Assembly (NCBI RefSeq): GCF_900324485.2
Contig: NC_046650.1
Location: 10,734,828 to 10,798,827 of the forward strand
Reading direction: 5' to 3'
Length of the DNA: 64,000 bases
Source of the DNA: Mastacembelus armatus
Lineage: Eukaryota > Chordata > Actinopteri > Synbranchiformes > Mastacembelidae
A program made the translations under genes and the position numbers. The notes below the pieces were generated by a model. It worked only from the letters and a program-made list of their open reading frames with translations, did no database searches and was not told the origin of the DNA. Below are positions 35,591 through 48,493 of this stretch, piece after piece (position 1 is the first letter of the stretch; every line of letters begins with the position of its first letter).

Positions 35591-36325
35591 ATTACTCTGT
35601 GCTTTTTATTATTATCACAGTTTTATTGGTTATATTGATAAAACCTTGTTTATTTTGGTCTTTTGTTGTTTCTATTTTTATTGAGCATCTTGTGTCGAAG
35701 CCTTTGCTGCTGTAACATGAATTTCCCTGATGTGGGACTAATAAAGGTTCATCTGATCTTTATCTCCAGTTGTCAAAGGCTTTTATTTGACCCCACTACA
35801 ATAAGACAATGACTCAACTGGTTTAAATGCTGAAATGCTGTTTACTGTGGGACATGAAGTGATATCAAAGAGCAGGTGTTGATGAGGCTGAAAGTTCCTC
35901 CCTCAGTGATCTGTATATCCTTTTCTCTTAAGATGAAATGTTACTTCACATCATGGTGGCTCAGTTTTCTGTGGGATGTTCAATCAGAGCTGGAGGCTTT
36001 TGCTACTAATTCTCTTTTCATTTCCATTGGACTATAGAAACAGAAGCTCAGACACGTTCTTATTATGACTAGAGAGCATATATGAGTTGGAACGTACAAT
36101 GATGTACGGTCACACTGTATATGCTGTCCCTAAACACAATAATCAATCAAGTCATCTTAACAGCACAAGATATGGTGATCATTAAGTGAGGAAAACCTCT
36201 GCCTTCTGCTACTTCTGCTCCTCAATTTCATCCTCACTTCCTGTATCCTTCATCTTCGTGGGTCTTCACTTGCCAAAAATAAATGAGGCAGTGTCCCATC
36301 CTGTAAGCCCCTACTGCTTGTTGTC

Positions 36326-36657
36326 CTAAAAAACTGGCCTTTTTCTGGACATATTTACTAAGCTGCTATCCTCCTTGTTGTCGTCCTTGCTGGGCATATC
36401 TTTTGGCCATTTGAGCAATGGAGCAGAGCGGCCATCCACGTTGCTGTCATCATTCACGGCTGCCTGGTTCAGACCCTCGTCTTCTAGATCACAACATGAG
36501 ACACACACCACATGACTTGAACTATTCAGACAGACACAGACACTACATCTCATTTTGTCATATTGTTACCTTGGTCTTCTGCAGCACTGTCTTGCACAGA
36601 TGCTGCACTGATCACAGCCACAAAAGCAAAGAGCAGAAACACAAGTTGGAGCTTCAT
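36326..36657 (-). CDS. secreted peptide precursor, gene 6 (subfamily A)
   Basis: Coding exons 36570-36657 and 36326-36483 give 81 residues identical to gene 1. The whole gene and its upstream LINE Q correspond to gene 1 at an offset of about 35164. The polyadenylation hexamer at 35841-35846 is changed from AATAAA to AGTAAA, a weaker variant, so 3' end formation may differ. Its 3' flank (35591-35800) is of the gene 2, 3 and 5 type rather than the gene 1 type. Confidence 0.8.
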
Positions 36658-36759
36658 TTTCTGAAAGAAAACATCAAACCTTAAACATCAGATACTCTGA
36701 GTATTTAGTTACTGATTCTTCTGGATGTGTGTACAGAGAAATAAAGATATTGGACTCAC

Positions 36760-36887
36760 CTTTAGTTTGCAGCTGTCGGTATCGATACTGTCGATGAGCT
36801 GATGCCTCAAACTGGAAGATCAGTCGTAGAGTAAGAGATTCTCTGACTTGCTGATTGACAAGTATCTGCACTTCTGACTGTATTTAT
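36760..36887 (-). promoter_or_regulatory. core promoter and noncoding exon 1 of gene 6
   Basis: ATAAATA at 36881-36887; donor GTGAGT after 36760. One substitution from gene 1 within exon 1. Confidence 0.65.
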
Positions 36888-37107
36888 GGAGTTTGGGCTG
36901 AACCCACAGGACAAAGATCAACCAATGAAAAGTTCCCACAAGTTCATTAGTCTGTGACAAACTAAGCTCCGAGGCATCTGATAGTGGGCATGTCCAATTA
37001 TCATGAAGACACACTAAAGATCAACCAACCAAACATTTAAATTCAGTTATTCTAATATAATTGGCTTCTCGATAAAAGTGTTAATAGTCTGCTGACATTT
37101 TAAAAAC

Positions 37108-39136
37108 TTTCATTCATTCATTCATTTATTTATTTATATAGAACTTTTCACAAGCAACATCAGGTTGACCAAAATGCTGTACAATGCATAACAGGCAGCT
37201 AAAAATACAACATCATAAATATATAAACAACCAAACTAGAGAGAATGATGTACTTTAAAGCAGCGAGTCATGAGTCTAAAGTAGAAAAGTAGGTTTTAAG
37301 TTTGGATTTAAAAGATGGAAGTGTGGGCATCAATCCAATCGATGCTGGTAGTGAGTTCCAAAGTTTAGGGCCTGCAACTGCAAAAGCACAGTCTCTGCTT
37401 TGTTTAAGCCTCGACCTCAGAACAGAGAGCAAACCTAGACTTCCTGATCTAAGTGTTCTGGACAGCGTGTGAAGGTGTAAGGTGTCCCAGAGATATGCTG
37501 GGGCATGACCATGTAGGGCTTTAACAACGAAGAGTTCAATTGTCAACTCAATTCTTCGGTTAATGGGAAGCCAATGTAGGGTGGATAGGACGGGTGTAAT
37601 ATGGTCAAACTTGCACCTGCCAGCCAACAGCCTGGCAGCAGCATTTTGCACCAGCTGAAGGCGACCAATAGCACATTGGGTAATTCCAAAGTAAAGAGAG
37701 TTACAGTAGTTGAGACGAGAGGTAATGACTGCATGGATGATTATTTTGAAATTTTTAGCTGATAGAATAGGCTTGACTTTCGCAAGATGACATAGATGGT
37801 AAGAACATGGCTTAACAACAGAGCTGATCCGTTTGTCGAATTTAAGGTCTGAGTCAAACCATACGCCGAGATTTCTGGCACATGGAATGCAGTATGGGTT
37901 CAGGTCGCCCAGATCAAAATTGTTCAGATTGTAACAGACAGATGGTGGAGGAAGAGGGAGCAGCCATACAGGTGGAGATGGAGGGAGCAGCTTTAGACAT
38001 GGAGGTACAAGAAGCAGCAGCAGAAGTGAAGGTGGAGGTGGAGGGAGCAGACATAGACAATGAGGTGTAGTGATGATCTACAGAGGTGGAGAGAGCAACC
38101 GTATGGGGTGGTGGTGGAGGGAGTAGCTGTAGAGATGTAGGTGGAAGTAGCCACATTGTCAAACCTGATGTAATACTGGTTAAAGGTGTTGGCTCTATCC
38201 ACATCACCATCCAAAGGCTGAGGGTTGTTCAGTTTGTAGCCAGTGATGGTCCTTACCCCTCTCCACACCTCCCTGGTATTATTGTTCTCCAGCTGTTTTT
38301 CCAACTTTTTCTTGTACTCCACCTTAGCTCGCCTCAGTGTCTTTTTGAGCTCCCATTGTACACTCCTCAGTTTCTCCTTATCCCTGTCCAGTAAAGCCCT
38401 TTTTTTCTGGTTCAGGAGGTCTTTAATGTCATTGGTGATCCATGGTTTATTGTTAGGATAGCACCGTACTGTACTGACTGGGTGTACTGTGTCTCTACAG
38501 AAATTAATGTAGTCAGTGATGATATTGACTCTCCTGTCCAAGTCACTGTCCATTTCCTGCCTCTCCATCAGTACATCCCAGTTTGTGCTCTCAAAACAGT
38601 CTTTCAATGAATCCCTTGTCTCTACTGACCATTTCCTGAAAGACCTGGTGGTAACAGGAAGCTTCTGCACACAAGGTCTATATGTAGGCTGAATATAGAC
38701 CATGTTGTGATCAGATCTACCTAGTGGTGGAAGTGGTACAGCCCTGTAGGCTTCTTTGACTTTAGCATAGAACAGATCTAATGTCCTTTCTCCACGTGTT
38801 GTTACAGTCTACATACTGTACATAGTCAGTCAGGCAGCAGGACAGAGAGACATGATTGAAATCCCCTGTAATTGCAATGAATGCCTCAGGGTGCTGGGTC
38901 TGTATCCTAGCAACGGCATCATGTATGACGTCACACGCTGTTGCAGGTGCCGCCTTCGGTGGAATGTAAACAACAATGGCGACTATATATATAAACTCCC
39001 TTGGCACATAGTATGGGCGGAAACCAACTGAGACCAGTTCAGTGTCCGGACAGCAGACCTTCTCTTTCACAGTCACATTTCGGGGGTTACCCCATTTCTG
39101 ATTAAAAAATAGGATACCTCCCCCACCTTTTGTCAT
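37108..39136 (-). mobile_element. LINE Q copy 4, L2-like, internally deleted
   Basis: Intermediate minisatellite length. It shares with copy 1 the altered sequence GTGTTGTTACAGTC near 38805 that breaks the endonuclease frame, grouping these two copies apart from copies 2 and 3. Confidence 0.88.
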
Positions 39137-41240
39137 TTGTTGTGTACCTGTGTCTCAATCTGTGTGTGTGTATCTGTAGTTAAATTTGTGTGTGTGTAGT
39201 CAGATTTGTGTGTGTGCTCTATACTCAGATTTGTAAATGTGAATAAAATCTGTAAAGGTAAAAAATACATATTTGTGATTTTGTAAGTCTACTGAATGAG
39301 ACATACCCCTTACATTTCAGTCATAGCAGTGACCCCCTTAGCTGTGCAATGTGCCTGTGGGTCCCAGGATTTAAAGTGACTGTTCTCAAATAATATGGGA
39401 TGTTGAGCAGGTGGTATGTAGCAGGTTTTTAGAGGTTTATCACTGAACAGCTACTTGCTGTGGCCATAAACAACAGTATGTTAGTGGTCAGAGCCTCCTG
39501 AGAGGGAACCAAAACAGGAAGGTTGCTGACTACACAACAAAACACAAACATGTGGTGGAGCTGATAATTCTCTGTAGGCTCATCACTACAAGTCTCCTCT
39601 TTGACATGACTTTGTCTTCTGATAGAAAACTATCAATTATAGCTGCTGTAACTGTGCACGTGATGAATGCTGTACATATGTCCAGCTAAAACACTGAGGC
39701 CAAATGTCAGCATCCTTAATAGTTCATTCTCATGGAAATACAGAAGCTGCATTGTTCTTGTATTGTAGTGGACAATCACAGGAGTCAGTCCTGGTCGTAC
39801 ATGGACAGAGAAACATTTGGAATAAAAACATCTACGTCTGCTGCTTCTCTTAATAAGAAACATCAACAAAACATTACCTTCTTCTTTTCAGGACATGCCT
39901 GAAGCTGAGAACAAAACTTAAACCTTTACCCAACATCTTGTCAGCTGATGTTAGTTTTAGATCTGCAGCTCTGGTACTGGATGAGCCAGGAGCTATTTTG
40001 TCACACCTGAGCTACAGGGGAATTATTCAATTATATTAAACCTTTAATATCTCATGTTACATTCACTCCACTGCTGATTATTCTATCAGTGCTCCAGTCT
40101 TCCTCCATTCATGAAATATTTTCTCTTTCCATTTGCTGATATACAGCAGTAGATATTTCACCATGTTTTTCTCACATGTTCCAATATGGCACCATAATCT
40201 CACTATGACCATTGTGTTGACTTGTTGTAGATTGTTAAAGCCTGGCTTTAACTTGGGCTGAGGTGTCCTCAGAAAGCAGAGTTAAATTTATTCTGGAGTT
40301 TGTGCTCAGTAAATTCAGGCAGTATTTGTGCTGGGAAAACAGCACATCACTCATCCAGTGAAATGTTTTACGACTCAGCTAACAATGCTCCAAGGGCTTA
40401 CACAGAGTGTGTATGATCATGCTTTAAATATGTTTTCTCAATTAAACTTGTGTGTTTGCCCAACTGCTGCTGCACATTAACTATTTTATTGTCAGCTTTT
40501 ATACTGAAATGAGTTTTGTATCCTGAAGCAGCTCAATTGATTTAAATCATAAAGGAAACAACAACATTTCCTCAATCATACATCACACATCACAATCACA
40601 ACAGACAAAGTGTATATGACAACATATTCTGAGTTCAGACATCACTTAGCACCACATTGACTTGGGTTAAACAATGGTATGAACTGATGATAAAAGAATT
40701 CATCAGCTTGTTGCAGGAGTGTAGGATGTGGTAGCATCGATCACAAACCAAGATATTTGTAGTGTTGCTCCTCTAAGGTTCAGCTCAGAGGGCATGTAGA
40801 ACAGAAAGCTCACGTGTTGAGCTGATGGTGACTTCACAACAAGAGGATTTATTCTTCAACACATTCAAACATGTGATTAAATTAAACAATATGAAAGTAA
40901 AGTAAAAACTCAGATTGTCTTGGTGAAAATTAAAGGAAATCATATTGTCGAAATCAAACACAATTATAAAATGAAGGGAGGCACAAATAAAACTGCGTGA
41001 CTGTAGGATTCAAATAACAAGTTTATATATTTAATATGTTGCTCATAACAATTTTGATGTAATTATTTTCTTAGAAATAGACAAAAAGATATAATCCCTA
41101 ACAACATTTGGGGATACAGTTATAAAAAGGGCTTCACATACGTGTCTCATTAAAATCACTGATTAGAATTCCAAAATAAAATGTGTGTAATATTACTCGT
41201 TACTTTTTTTATTATTACAGTTTTATTGGTTATATTGATA
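39137..41240. repeat. intergenic spacer, unit 6
   Basis: 39137-40860 matches the unit 3 spacer, with the hAT site empty near 40665. 40860-41230 matches the segment that precedes Tc1 in units 3 and 7 but continues into ATATTGATAA, showing the unoccupied Tc1 target. No gene. Confidence 0.8.
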
Positions 41241-42400
41241 ATACCTCTTTTATTTTGGTCTTTTGTTGTTTCTATTTTTATTGAGTGTCTGTCAAATTTC
41301 TGTGTCAAGTGTGTGTGTTTTAATTGTCTGTGTACAATGTGTTGCGCCCTTGGGTGTCGGCGGTGAAAGGAAGAACAGGTGAGGACCCAAATGCTGGACA
41401 ACAGGCGTTTATTTTCCACTGCTTGGCGGCCAGGCAGACAGAGGAACAGAGACACAATAACTCCTCGAACGAATATAACTTAAAATACTCACTTCAGCAG
41501 GGGTACAGTAAATAATGTTCCGGCGGGGAACAAAGGAGGACCAGGGACATATATACACAAACCAAGACACAGGTGAAGACAATCTAACTAATGAGCACAA
41601 AAAAAGCTGACTAGGATTACCCTGAACTGAACTACAACACCGGAAACTAACCAAAATAAAATACAAAACAGGAAACTAAGACTCGGGCCCTAACACAATG
41701 ACAATCAAATTCATTCTTTTCTGTTCTTCTATTTTCACTGCTGATTAACCTGTGTATTATTTTTAGGATTCACAGATTCATTGTTTGGTCCATTAAAAAA
41801 AAACTACCAATTTTTTAAAATCCAACTTACAATTACAAATTTATTAGGTTTATAAGACAAAGAAATGAAGCAACTATTTATCTTTAAAATGAACTGCATA
41901 GTCTATAAAATTCAGTGACCGCCAGTTTTAATCAACAATGAATAATTTTTTATGACAAACATTGTCTTGTTCCAGCTTCTCAAATGTGAGAACTTGCAGC
42001 TCCCATGTGTTTGATATCACTGTAAATGGAAGAAAATGATCCACACCAGCAGGTGGAGCCTAAGTGAGGGCAGGCCTGCAGCTGTGTCACAGTGACGCAG
42101 TATCTCCACACACTTGACTTCCCTCAGGCTGTAAATGCAGATTTAGTATGCAATGCAAATAGATTAAAAAACAGCAAATTATAAAGTGAATCTCAGTTCA
42201 GAGGCATCTCCATGTTCTATCATCACTGTTGAGGCAACACTGCACCACAGTGCACAAGCACAGGCAGCACCATTTCTGCCATTTGTCAGCTTTAATGTAG
42301 GTTTTTACCAGAGGGAGTGACCAAGAGGTTGTTGTGTGCAGGGAAAATTAGCTGATGTGAAATGCTCTTTATTTACATCCCTTTAATCCCTGTGTCTTAT
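41241..42400. other. single-copy intergenic DNA with an unclassified repeat
   Basis: 41345-41697 is a GC-richer block that looks like a nonautonomous mobile repeat and shares GTGAGGACCCAAATGC (near 41380) with 58766. The remainder, 41700-42400, is AT-rich with no support for a gene. Confidence 0.45.
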
Positions 42401-43020
42401 TTCAGCATTACTTCGACCTTTCCACAAAACTGTGCTGAGCATATCCAACTGCAGGACCTACCTACACCGTCTCACACATGGAAAATTTATTGTATCAGAG
42501 GAACCATCAGCATTAGTGTTAACATATGGGGCATCTCCCAACAACCAATGGGATGCTGAAAACAAAGACCACCACATGGTGTGAAACAAAACTACAAAAA
42601 TGAAAGTTGTAGCTTTAAGGCTTTTGTCTGATGAGAAGGACTAAAGAAACCAGCAGACCGAAGACCCACTACAACACAAAGCAAACTCCACATGATACTG
42701 AGTGTTTTTTAAAAAATATGAAGCCTGTTTAACTGAATACTACATTTCTATCAAGAAGAGAATTTAATTTCAAAAATGAAATGTGCAGAAACTAGTTTCA
42801 GGTGCTGTAGATGTTTGTTAAACATGTACTGTCAGGTATATGAATAAAATCACTCAAAACCCTTTAAAAAGTCTGTGTAAATCAAACTTAAGGAATATTT
42901 AAATAATAATCACATCTTTATGGCAATTTAAAACAACTATTTCAGTCAACTTTCACAATGAGGATCAGTCAGGATGTTGGAAAACAAAAGCAAAAATATG
43001 AAATATGAGAAATGTAAGTT
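42401..43020. repeat. 3' flank of gene 7, duplicate of 1-640
   Basis: Near-identical to the first 640 bases of the window. It marks the start of a duplicated segment that continues into the 3'UTR of genes 1 and 7. Confidence 0.85.
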
Positions 43021-43544
43021 TTGACCCCACTACAATAAGACAATGACTCAACTGGTTTAAATGCTGAAATGCTGTTTATTGTGGGACATGAAGTGATATC
43101 AAAGAGCAGGTGTTGATGAGGCTGAAAGTTCCTCCCTCAGTGATCTGTATATCCTTTTCTCTTAAGATGAAATGTTACTTCACATCATGGTGGCTCAGTT
43201 TTCTGTGGGATGTTCAATCAGAGCTGGAGGCTTTTGCTACTAATTCTCTTTTCATTTCCATTGGACTATAGAAACAGATGCTCAGACACGTTCTTATTAT
43301 GACTAGAGAGCATATATGAGTTGGAACGGACAATGATGTACGGTCACACTGTATATGCTGTCCCTAAACACAATAATCAATCAAGTCATCTTAACAGCAC
43401 AAGATATGGTGATCATTAAGTGAGGAAAACCTCTGCCTTCTGCTACTTCTGCTCCTCAATTTCATCCTCACTTCCTGTATCCTTCATCTTCGTGGGTCTT
43501 CACTTGCCAAAAATTAATGAGGCAGTGTCCCATCCTGTAAGCCC

Positions 43545-43891
43545 CTACTGCTTGTTGTTCCTAAAACTTGGCAATTTTCTGGACATATTTACTAAGCCGC
43601 TATCCTCCTTGTTGTCGTCCTTGCTGGGCATATCATTTCGCCATTTGGGCAAGCGAGCAGTGCGGACACCCTTGTTGCTGTTGTCATTCACGGCTGCCTG
43701 GTTCAGACCCTCGTCTTCTAGATCACAACATGAGACACACACCACATGACTTGAACTATTCAGACAGACACAGACACTACATCTCATTTTGTCATATTGT
43801 TACCTTGGTCTTCTGCAGCACTGTCTTGCACAGATGCTGCACTGATCACAGCCACAAAAGCAAAGAGCAGAAACACAAGTTGGAGCTTCAT
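43545..43891 (-). CDS. secreted peptide precursor, gene 7 (subfamily A, longest tail)
   Basis: Coding exons 43804-43891 and 43545-43717 give 86 residues. After AAVNDNSNKG the tail is VRTARLPKWRNDMPSKDDNK, then EDSGLVNMSRKLPSFRNNKQ. Relative to gene 1 the core changes at many positions (SAPLLKWPK versus TARLPKWRN), and the reading frame passes the gene 1 stop to end in NNKQ. Polyadenylation signal at 43075-43080. Upstream of the core promoter its flank differs from genes 1-6 and matches gene 9. Confidence 0.8.
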
Positions 43892-43993
43892 TTTCTGAAA
43901 GAAAACATCAAACCTTAAACATCAGATACTCTGAGTATTTAGTTACTGATTCTTCTGGATGTGTGTACAGAGAAATAAAGATATTGGACTCAC

Positions 43994-44121
43994 CTTTAGT
44001 TTGCAGCTGTCGGTATCGATACTGTCGATGAGCTGATGCCTCAAACTGGAAGATCAGTCGTAGAGTAAGAGATTCTCTGACTTGCTGAATGACAAGTATC
44101 TGCACTTCTGACTGTATTTAT
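43994..44121 (-). promoter_or_regulatory. core promoter and noncoding exon 1 of gene 7
   Basis: ATAAATA at 44115-44121; exon end 43994. Sequence upstream of about 44148 diverges from genes 1, 3, 5 and 6 and the CCAAT box is not conserved. Confidence 0.65.
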
Positions 44122-44148
44122 GGAGTTTGGGCTGAACCCACAGGACAA

Positions 44149-44587
44149 AGGTCATCAAACAAAAACTTCTCACAAGTGCATTAGTCTGTGACGAACTAAG
44201 CTCTTTAACATCTGATAGAGGGCACAGCCACTTATAATACAGACACACCAAGTACCAAGGGAACAAACATTTGAATTCAGTTATTTCAGTATATTTGGCT
44301 TCTCAATTACATCATTATTATCTACTGACACTGAATGCACTCCTGTGGTTTTTAATATTTTTTACATGTTTATTTTCTCACACTGTTTCATTTCCAGCCT
44401 CAAGTCTCAACCTGGTTCTCACAAAGTGATGAAACTTCTACACTGTGGATCAGAGTCAGTATTTCTGGGGAATCAAACACAGTAAAGACACAAAAATGTT
44501 GCTGTGAAGGGTTTTGTTATGTACAGTACCAAAGTATGAATAAATAGCAGGAGACAGACACAGAATAACAGCACAAAACACTATGAT
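44149..44587. repeat. A-to-B linker, copy 1
   Basis: Matches 55785-56224, the segment between gene 9 (A) and gene 10 (B). AT-rich and noncoding. Confidence 0.75.
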
Positions 44588-44840
44588 AATGACTCGACTG
44601 GTTTAAATGCTGAAATGCTGTTTATTGTGGGACATGAAGTGATATCAAGGAGCAGGTGTTGATGAGGCTGAAAGTTCCTCCCTCAGTGATCTGTATATCC
44701 TTTTCTCTTAAGATGAAATGTTACTTCACATCATGGTGGCTCAGTTTTCTGTGGGATGTTCAATCAGAGCTGGAGGCTTTTGCTACTAATTCTCTTTTCA
44801 TTTCCATTGGACTATAGAAACAGATGCTCAGACACATTCT
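44588..44840 (-). pseudogene. 3'UTR remnant of a deleted subfamily B gene
   Basis: It starts exactly as the 3' end of gene 10 does (ATGATAATGACTCGACTGG on the plus strand), with an intact polyadenylation hexamer at about 44620. It stops inside the 3'UTR at CACATTCTT and is joined to spacer (GCTGTAACTGTGCACG). Coding exons and promoter are gone. Its position beside gene 7 mirrors gene 10 beside gene 9. Confidence 0.8.
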
Positions 44841-46428
44841 TGCTGTAACTGTGCACGTGATGAATGCTGTACATATGTCCTGCTAAAACACTGAGGCCAA
44901 ATGTCAGCATCCTTAATAGTTCATTCTCACGGAAATACAGAAGCTGCATTGTTCTTGTATTGTAGTGGACAATCACAGGAGTCAGTCCTGGTCGTACATG
45001 GACAGAGAAACATTTGGAATAAAAACATCTACGTCTGCTGCTTCTCTTAATAAGAAACATCAACAAAACTTTACCTTCTTCTTTTCAGGACATGCCTGAA
45101 GCTGAGAACAAAACTTAAACCTTTACCCAACATCTTGTCAGCTGATGTTAGTTTTAGATCTGCAGCTCTGGTACTGGATGAGCCAGGAGCTATTTTGTCA
45201 CACCTGAGCTACAGGGGAATTATTCAATTATATTAAACCTTTAAAATCTCATGTTACATTCACTCCACAGCTGATTATTCTATCAGTGCTCCAGTCTTCC
45301 TCCATTCATGAAATATTTTCTCTTTCCATTTGCTGATATACAGCAGTAGATATTTCACCATGTTTTTCTCACATGTTCCAATATGGCACCATAATCTCCC
45401 TATGACCATTGTGTTGACTTGTTGTAGATTGTTAAAGCCTGGCTTTAACTTGGGCTGAGGTGTCCTCAGAAAGCAGAGTTAAATTTATTCTGGAGTTTGT
45501 GCTCAGTAAATTCAGGCAGTATTTGTGCTGGGAAAACAGCACATCACTCATCCAGTGAAATGTTTTACGACTCAGCTAACAATGCTCCAAGGGCTTACAC
45601 ACAGTGTGTATCATCATGCTTTAAATATGTTTTCTCAATTAAACTTGTGTGTTTGCCCAACTGCTGCTGCACATTAACTATTTTATTGTCAGCTTTTATA
45701 CTGAAATGAGTTTTGTATCCTGAAGCAGCTCAATTGATTTAAATCATAAAGGAAACAACATTTCCTCAATCATACATCACACATCATAATCACAACAGAC
45801 AAAGTGTATATGACAACATATTCTGAGTTCAGAGATCACTTAGCACCACATTGACTTGGGTTAAACAATGGTATGAACTGATGATAACAGAATTCATCAG
45901 CTTGTTGCAGGAGTGTAGGATGTGGTAGCATCGATCACAAACCAAGATATTTGTAGTGTTGCTCCTCTAAGGTTCAGCTCAGAGGGCATGTAGAACAGAA
46001 AGCTCACGTGTTGAGCTGATGGTGACTTCACAACAAGAGGATTTATTCTTCAACACATTCAAACATGTGATTAAATTAAACAATATGAAAGTAAAGTAAA
46101 AACTCAGATTGTCTTGGTGAAAATTAAAGGAAATCATATTGTCGAAATCAAAAACAATTATAAAATGAAGGGAGGCACAAATAAAACTGCGTGACTGTAG
46201 GATTCAAATAACAAGTTTATATATTTAATATGTTGCTCATAACAATTTTGATGTAATTATTTTCTTAGAAATAGACAAAAAGATATAATCCCTAACAACA
46301 TTTGGGGATACAGTTATAAAAAGGGCTTCACATACGTGTCTCATTAAAATCACTGATTAGAATTCCAAAATAAAATGTGTGTAATATTACTCGTTACTTT
46401 TTTTATTATTACAGTTTTATTGGTTATA
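44841..46428. repeat. intergenic spacer, unit 7, up to Tc1
   Basis: Copy of 18476-20063 at a constant offset of 26365, with the hAT site empty. No gene. Confidence 0.85.
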
Positions 46429-48061
46429 CAGTGGGTACGGAAAGTATTCAGACCCCTTTAAATTTTTCACTCTTTGTGTCATTGAAGCCATTTGCCAAAA
46501 TCAAAAAAGTTCATTTTATTTCTCATTAATGTACACTCAGCACCCCATCTTGACAGAAAAAACCAGAAATGTAGAAATTTTTGCAAATTTATTAAAAAAG
46601 AAAAACTGAAATATCACATGGTCATAAGTATTCAGACCCTGTGCTCAGTATTGAGTAGAAGCACCCTTTTGAGCTAGTACAGCCATGAGTCTTCTTGGGA
46701 ATGATGCAACAAGTTTTTCACACCTGGATTTGGGGATCCTCTGCCATTCTTCCTTGCAGATCCTCTCCAGTTCTGTCAGGTTGGATGGTGAACGTTGGTG
46801 GACAGCCATTTTCAGGTCTCTCCAGAGATGCTCAATTGGGTTTAGGTCTGGGCTCTGGCTGGGCCAGTCAAGAACGGTCACAGAGTTGTTCCGAAGCCAC
46901 TCCTTTGTTATTTTAGCTGTGTGCTTAGGGTCATTGTCCTGTTGAAAGGTGAACCTTCGGCCCAGTCTGAGGTCCTGAGCACTCTGGAAGAGGTTTTCTT
47001 CCAGGATATCTCTGTACTTGGCCGCATTCATCTTTCCTTCAATTGCAACCAGTCGTCCTGTCCCTGCAGCTGAAAAACACCCCCACAACATGATGCTCCC
47101 ACCACCATGTTTCACTGTAGGGATTGTATTGGGCAGGTGATGAGCAGTGCCTGGTTTTCTCCACACATACCGCTTAGAATTAACGCCAAAAAGTTCAATC
47201 TTGGTCTCATCAGACCAGAGAATCTTATTTTTCATGGTCTGGGAGTCCTTCATGTGTTTTTTGGCAAACTCTATGCAGGCTTTCATGTGTCTTGCACTGA
47301 GGAGAGGCTTCCGTCGGGCCACTCTGCCATAAAGCCCCGACTGGTGGAGGGCTGCAGTGATAGTTGACTTTGTGGAACTTTCTCCCATCTCCCTATTGCA
47401 TCTCTGGAGCTCAGCCACAGTGATCTTTGGGTTCTTCTTTACCTCTCTCACCAAGGCTCTTCTCCCACGATTGCTCAGTTTGGCTGGACGGCCAGGTCTA
47501 GGAAGAGTTCTGGTCGTCCCAAACTTTTTCCATTTGAGGATTATGGAGGCCACTGTGCTCTTAAGAACCTGGAGTGCTGCAGAAATTCTTTTGTAACCTT
47601 GGCCAGATCTGTGCCTTGCCACAATTCTGTCTCTGAGCTCCTTGGGCAGTTCCTTCGACCTCATGATTCTCATTTGCTCTGACATGCACTGTGAGCTGTA
47701 AGGTCTTATATAGACAGGTGTGTGCCTTTCCTAATCAAGTCCAATCAGTTTAATTAAACACAGCTGGACTCCAATGAAGGAGCAGAACCATCTCAAGGAG
47801 GATCAGAAGAAATGGACAGCATGTGAGTTAAATATGAGTGTCACTGCAAAGGGTCTGAATACTTATGACCATGTGATATTTCAGTTTTTCTTTTTTAATA
47901 AATTTGCAAAAATTTCTACATTTCTGTTTTTTTCTGTCAAGATGGGGTGCTGAGTGTACATTAATGAGAAATAAAATGAACTTTTTTGATTTTGGCAAAT
48001 GGCTGCAATGACGCAAAGAGTGAAAAATTTAAAGGGGTCTGAATACTTTCCGTACCCGCTG
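46429..48061 (-). mobile_element. full-length Tc1-like transposon, copy 2
   Basis: Same length, same TA target and same flanks on both sides as the copy at 20064-21696, so it was duplicated with its surroundings. Confidence 0.95.
46645..47685 (-). CDS. Tc1 family transposase (DD34E), second copy
   Basis: 346 residues, identical to the protein at 20280-21320, including D159, D250 and E285. Open from end to end. With its intact inverted repeats the element looks complete; whether it is expressed or mobile cannot be told from sequence. Confidence 0.95.
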   Translation of the reverse strand: MSEQMRIMRSKELPKELRDRIVARHRSGQGYKRISAALQVLKSTVASIILKWKKFGTTRTLPRPGRPAKLSNRGRRALVREVKKNPKITVAELQRCNREMGESSTKSTITAALHQSGLYGRVARRKPLLSARHMKACIEFAKKHMKDSQTMKNKILWSDETKIELFGVNSKRYVWRKPGTAHHLPNTIPTVKHGGGSIMLWGCFSAAGTGRLVAIEGKMNAAKYRDILEENLFQSAQDLRLGRRFTFQQDNDPKHTAKITKEWLRNNSVTVLDWPSQSPDLNPIEHLWRDLKMAVHQRSPSNLTELERICKEEWQRIPKSRCEKLVASFPRRLMAVLAQKGASTQY

Positions 48062-48493
48062 TATATACTACAATAAGACAATGACTCAACTGGTTTAAAT
48101 GCTGAAATGCTGTTTATTGTGGGACATGAAGTGATATCAAAGAGCAGGTGTTGATGAGGCTGAAAGTTCCTCCCTCAGTGATCTGTATATCCTTTTCTCT
48201 TAAGATGAAATGTTACTTCACATCATGGTGGCTCAGTTTTCTGTGGGATGTTCAATCAGAGCTGGAGGCTTTTGCTACTAATTCTCTTTTCATTTCCATT
48301 GGACTATAGAAACAGATGCTCAGACACATTCTTATTATGACTAGAGAGCATATATGAGTTGGAACGGACAATGATGTACGGTCACACTGTATATGCTGTC
48401 CCTAAACACAATAATCAATCAAGTCATCTTAACAGCACAAGATATGGTGATCATTAAGTGAGGAAAACCTCTGCCTTCTGCTACTTCTGCTCC

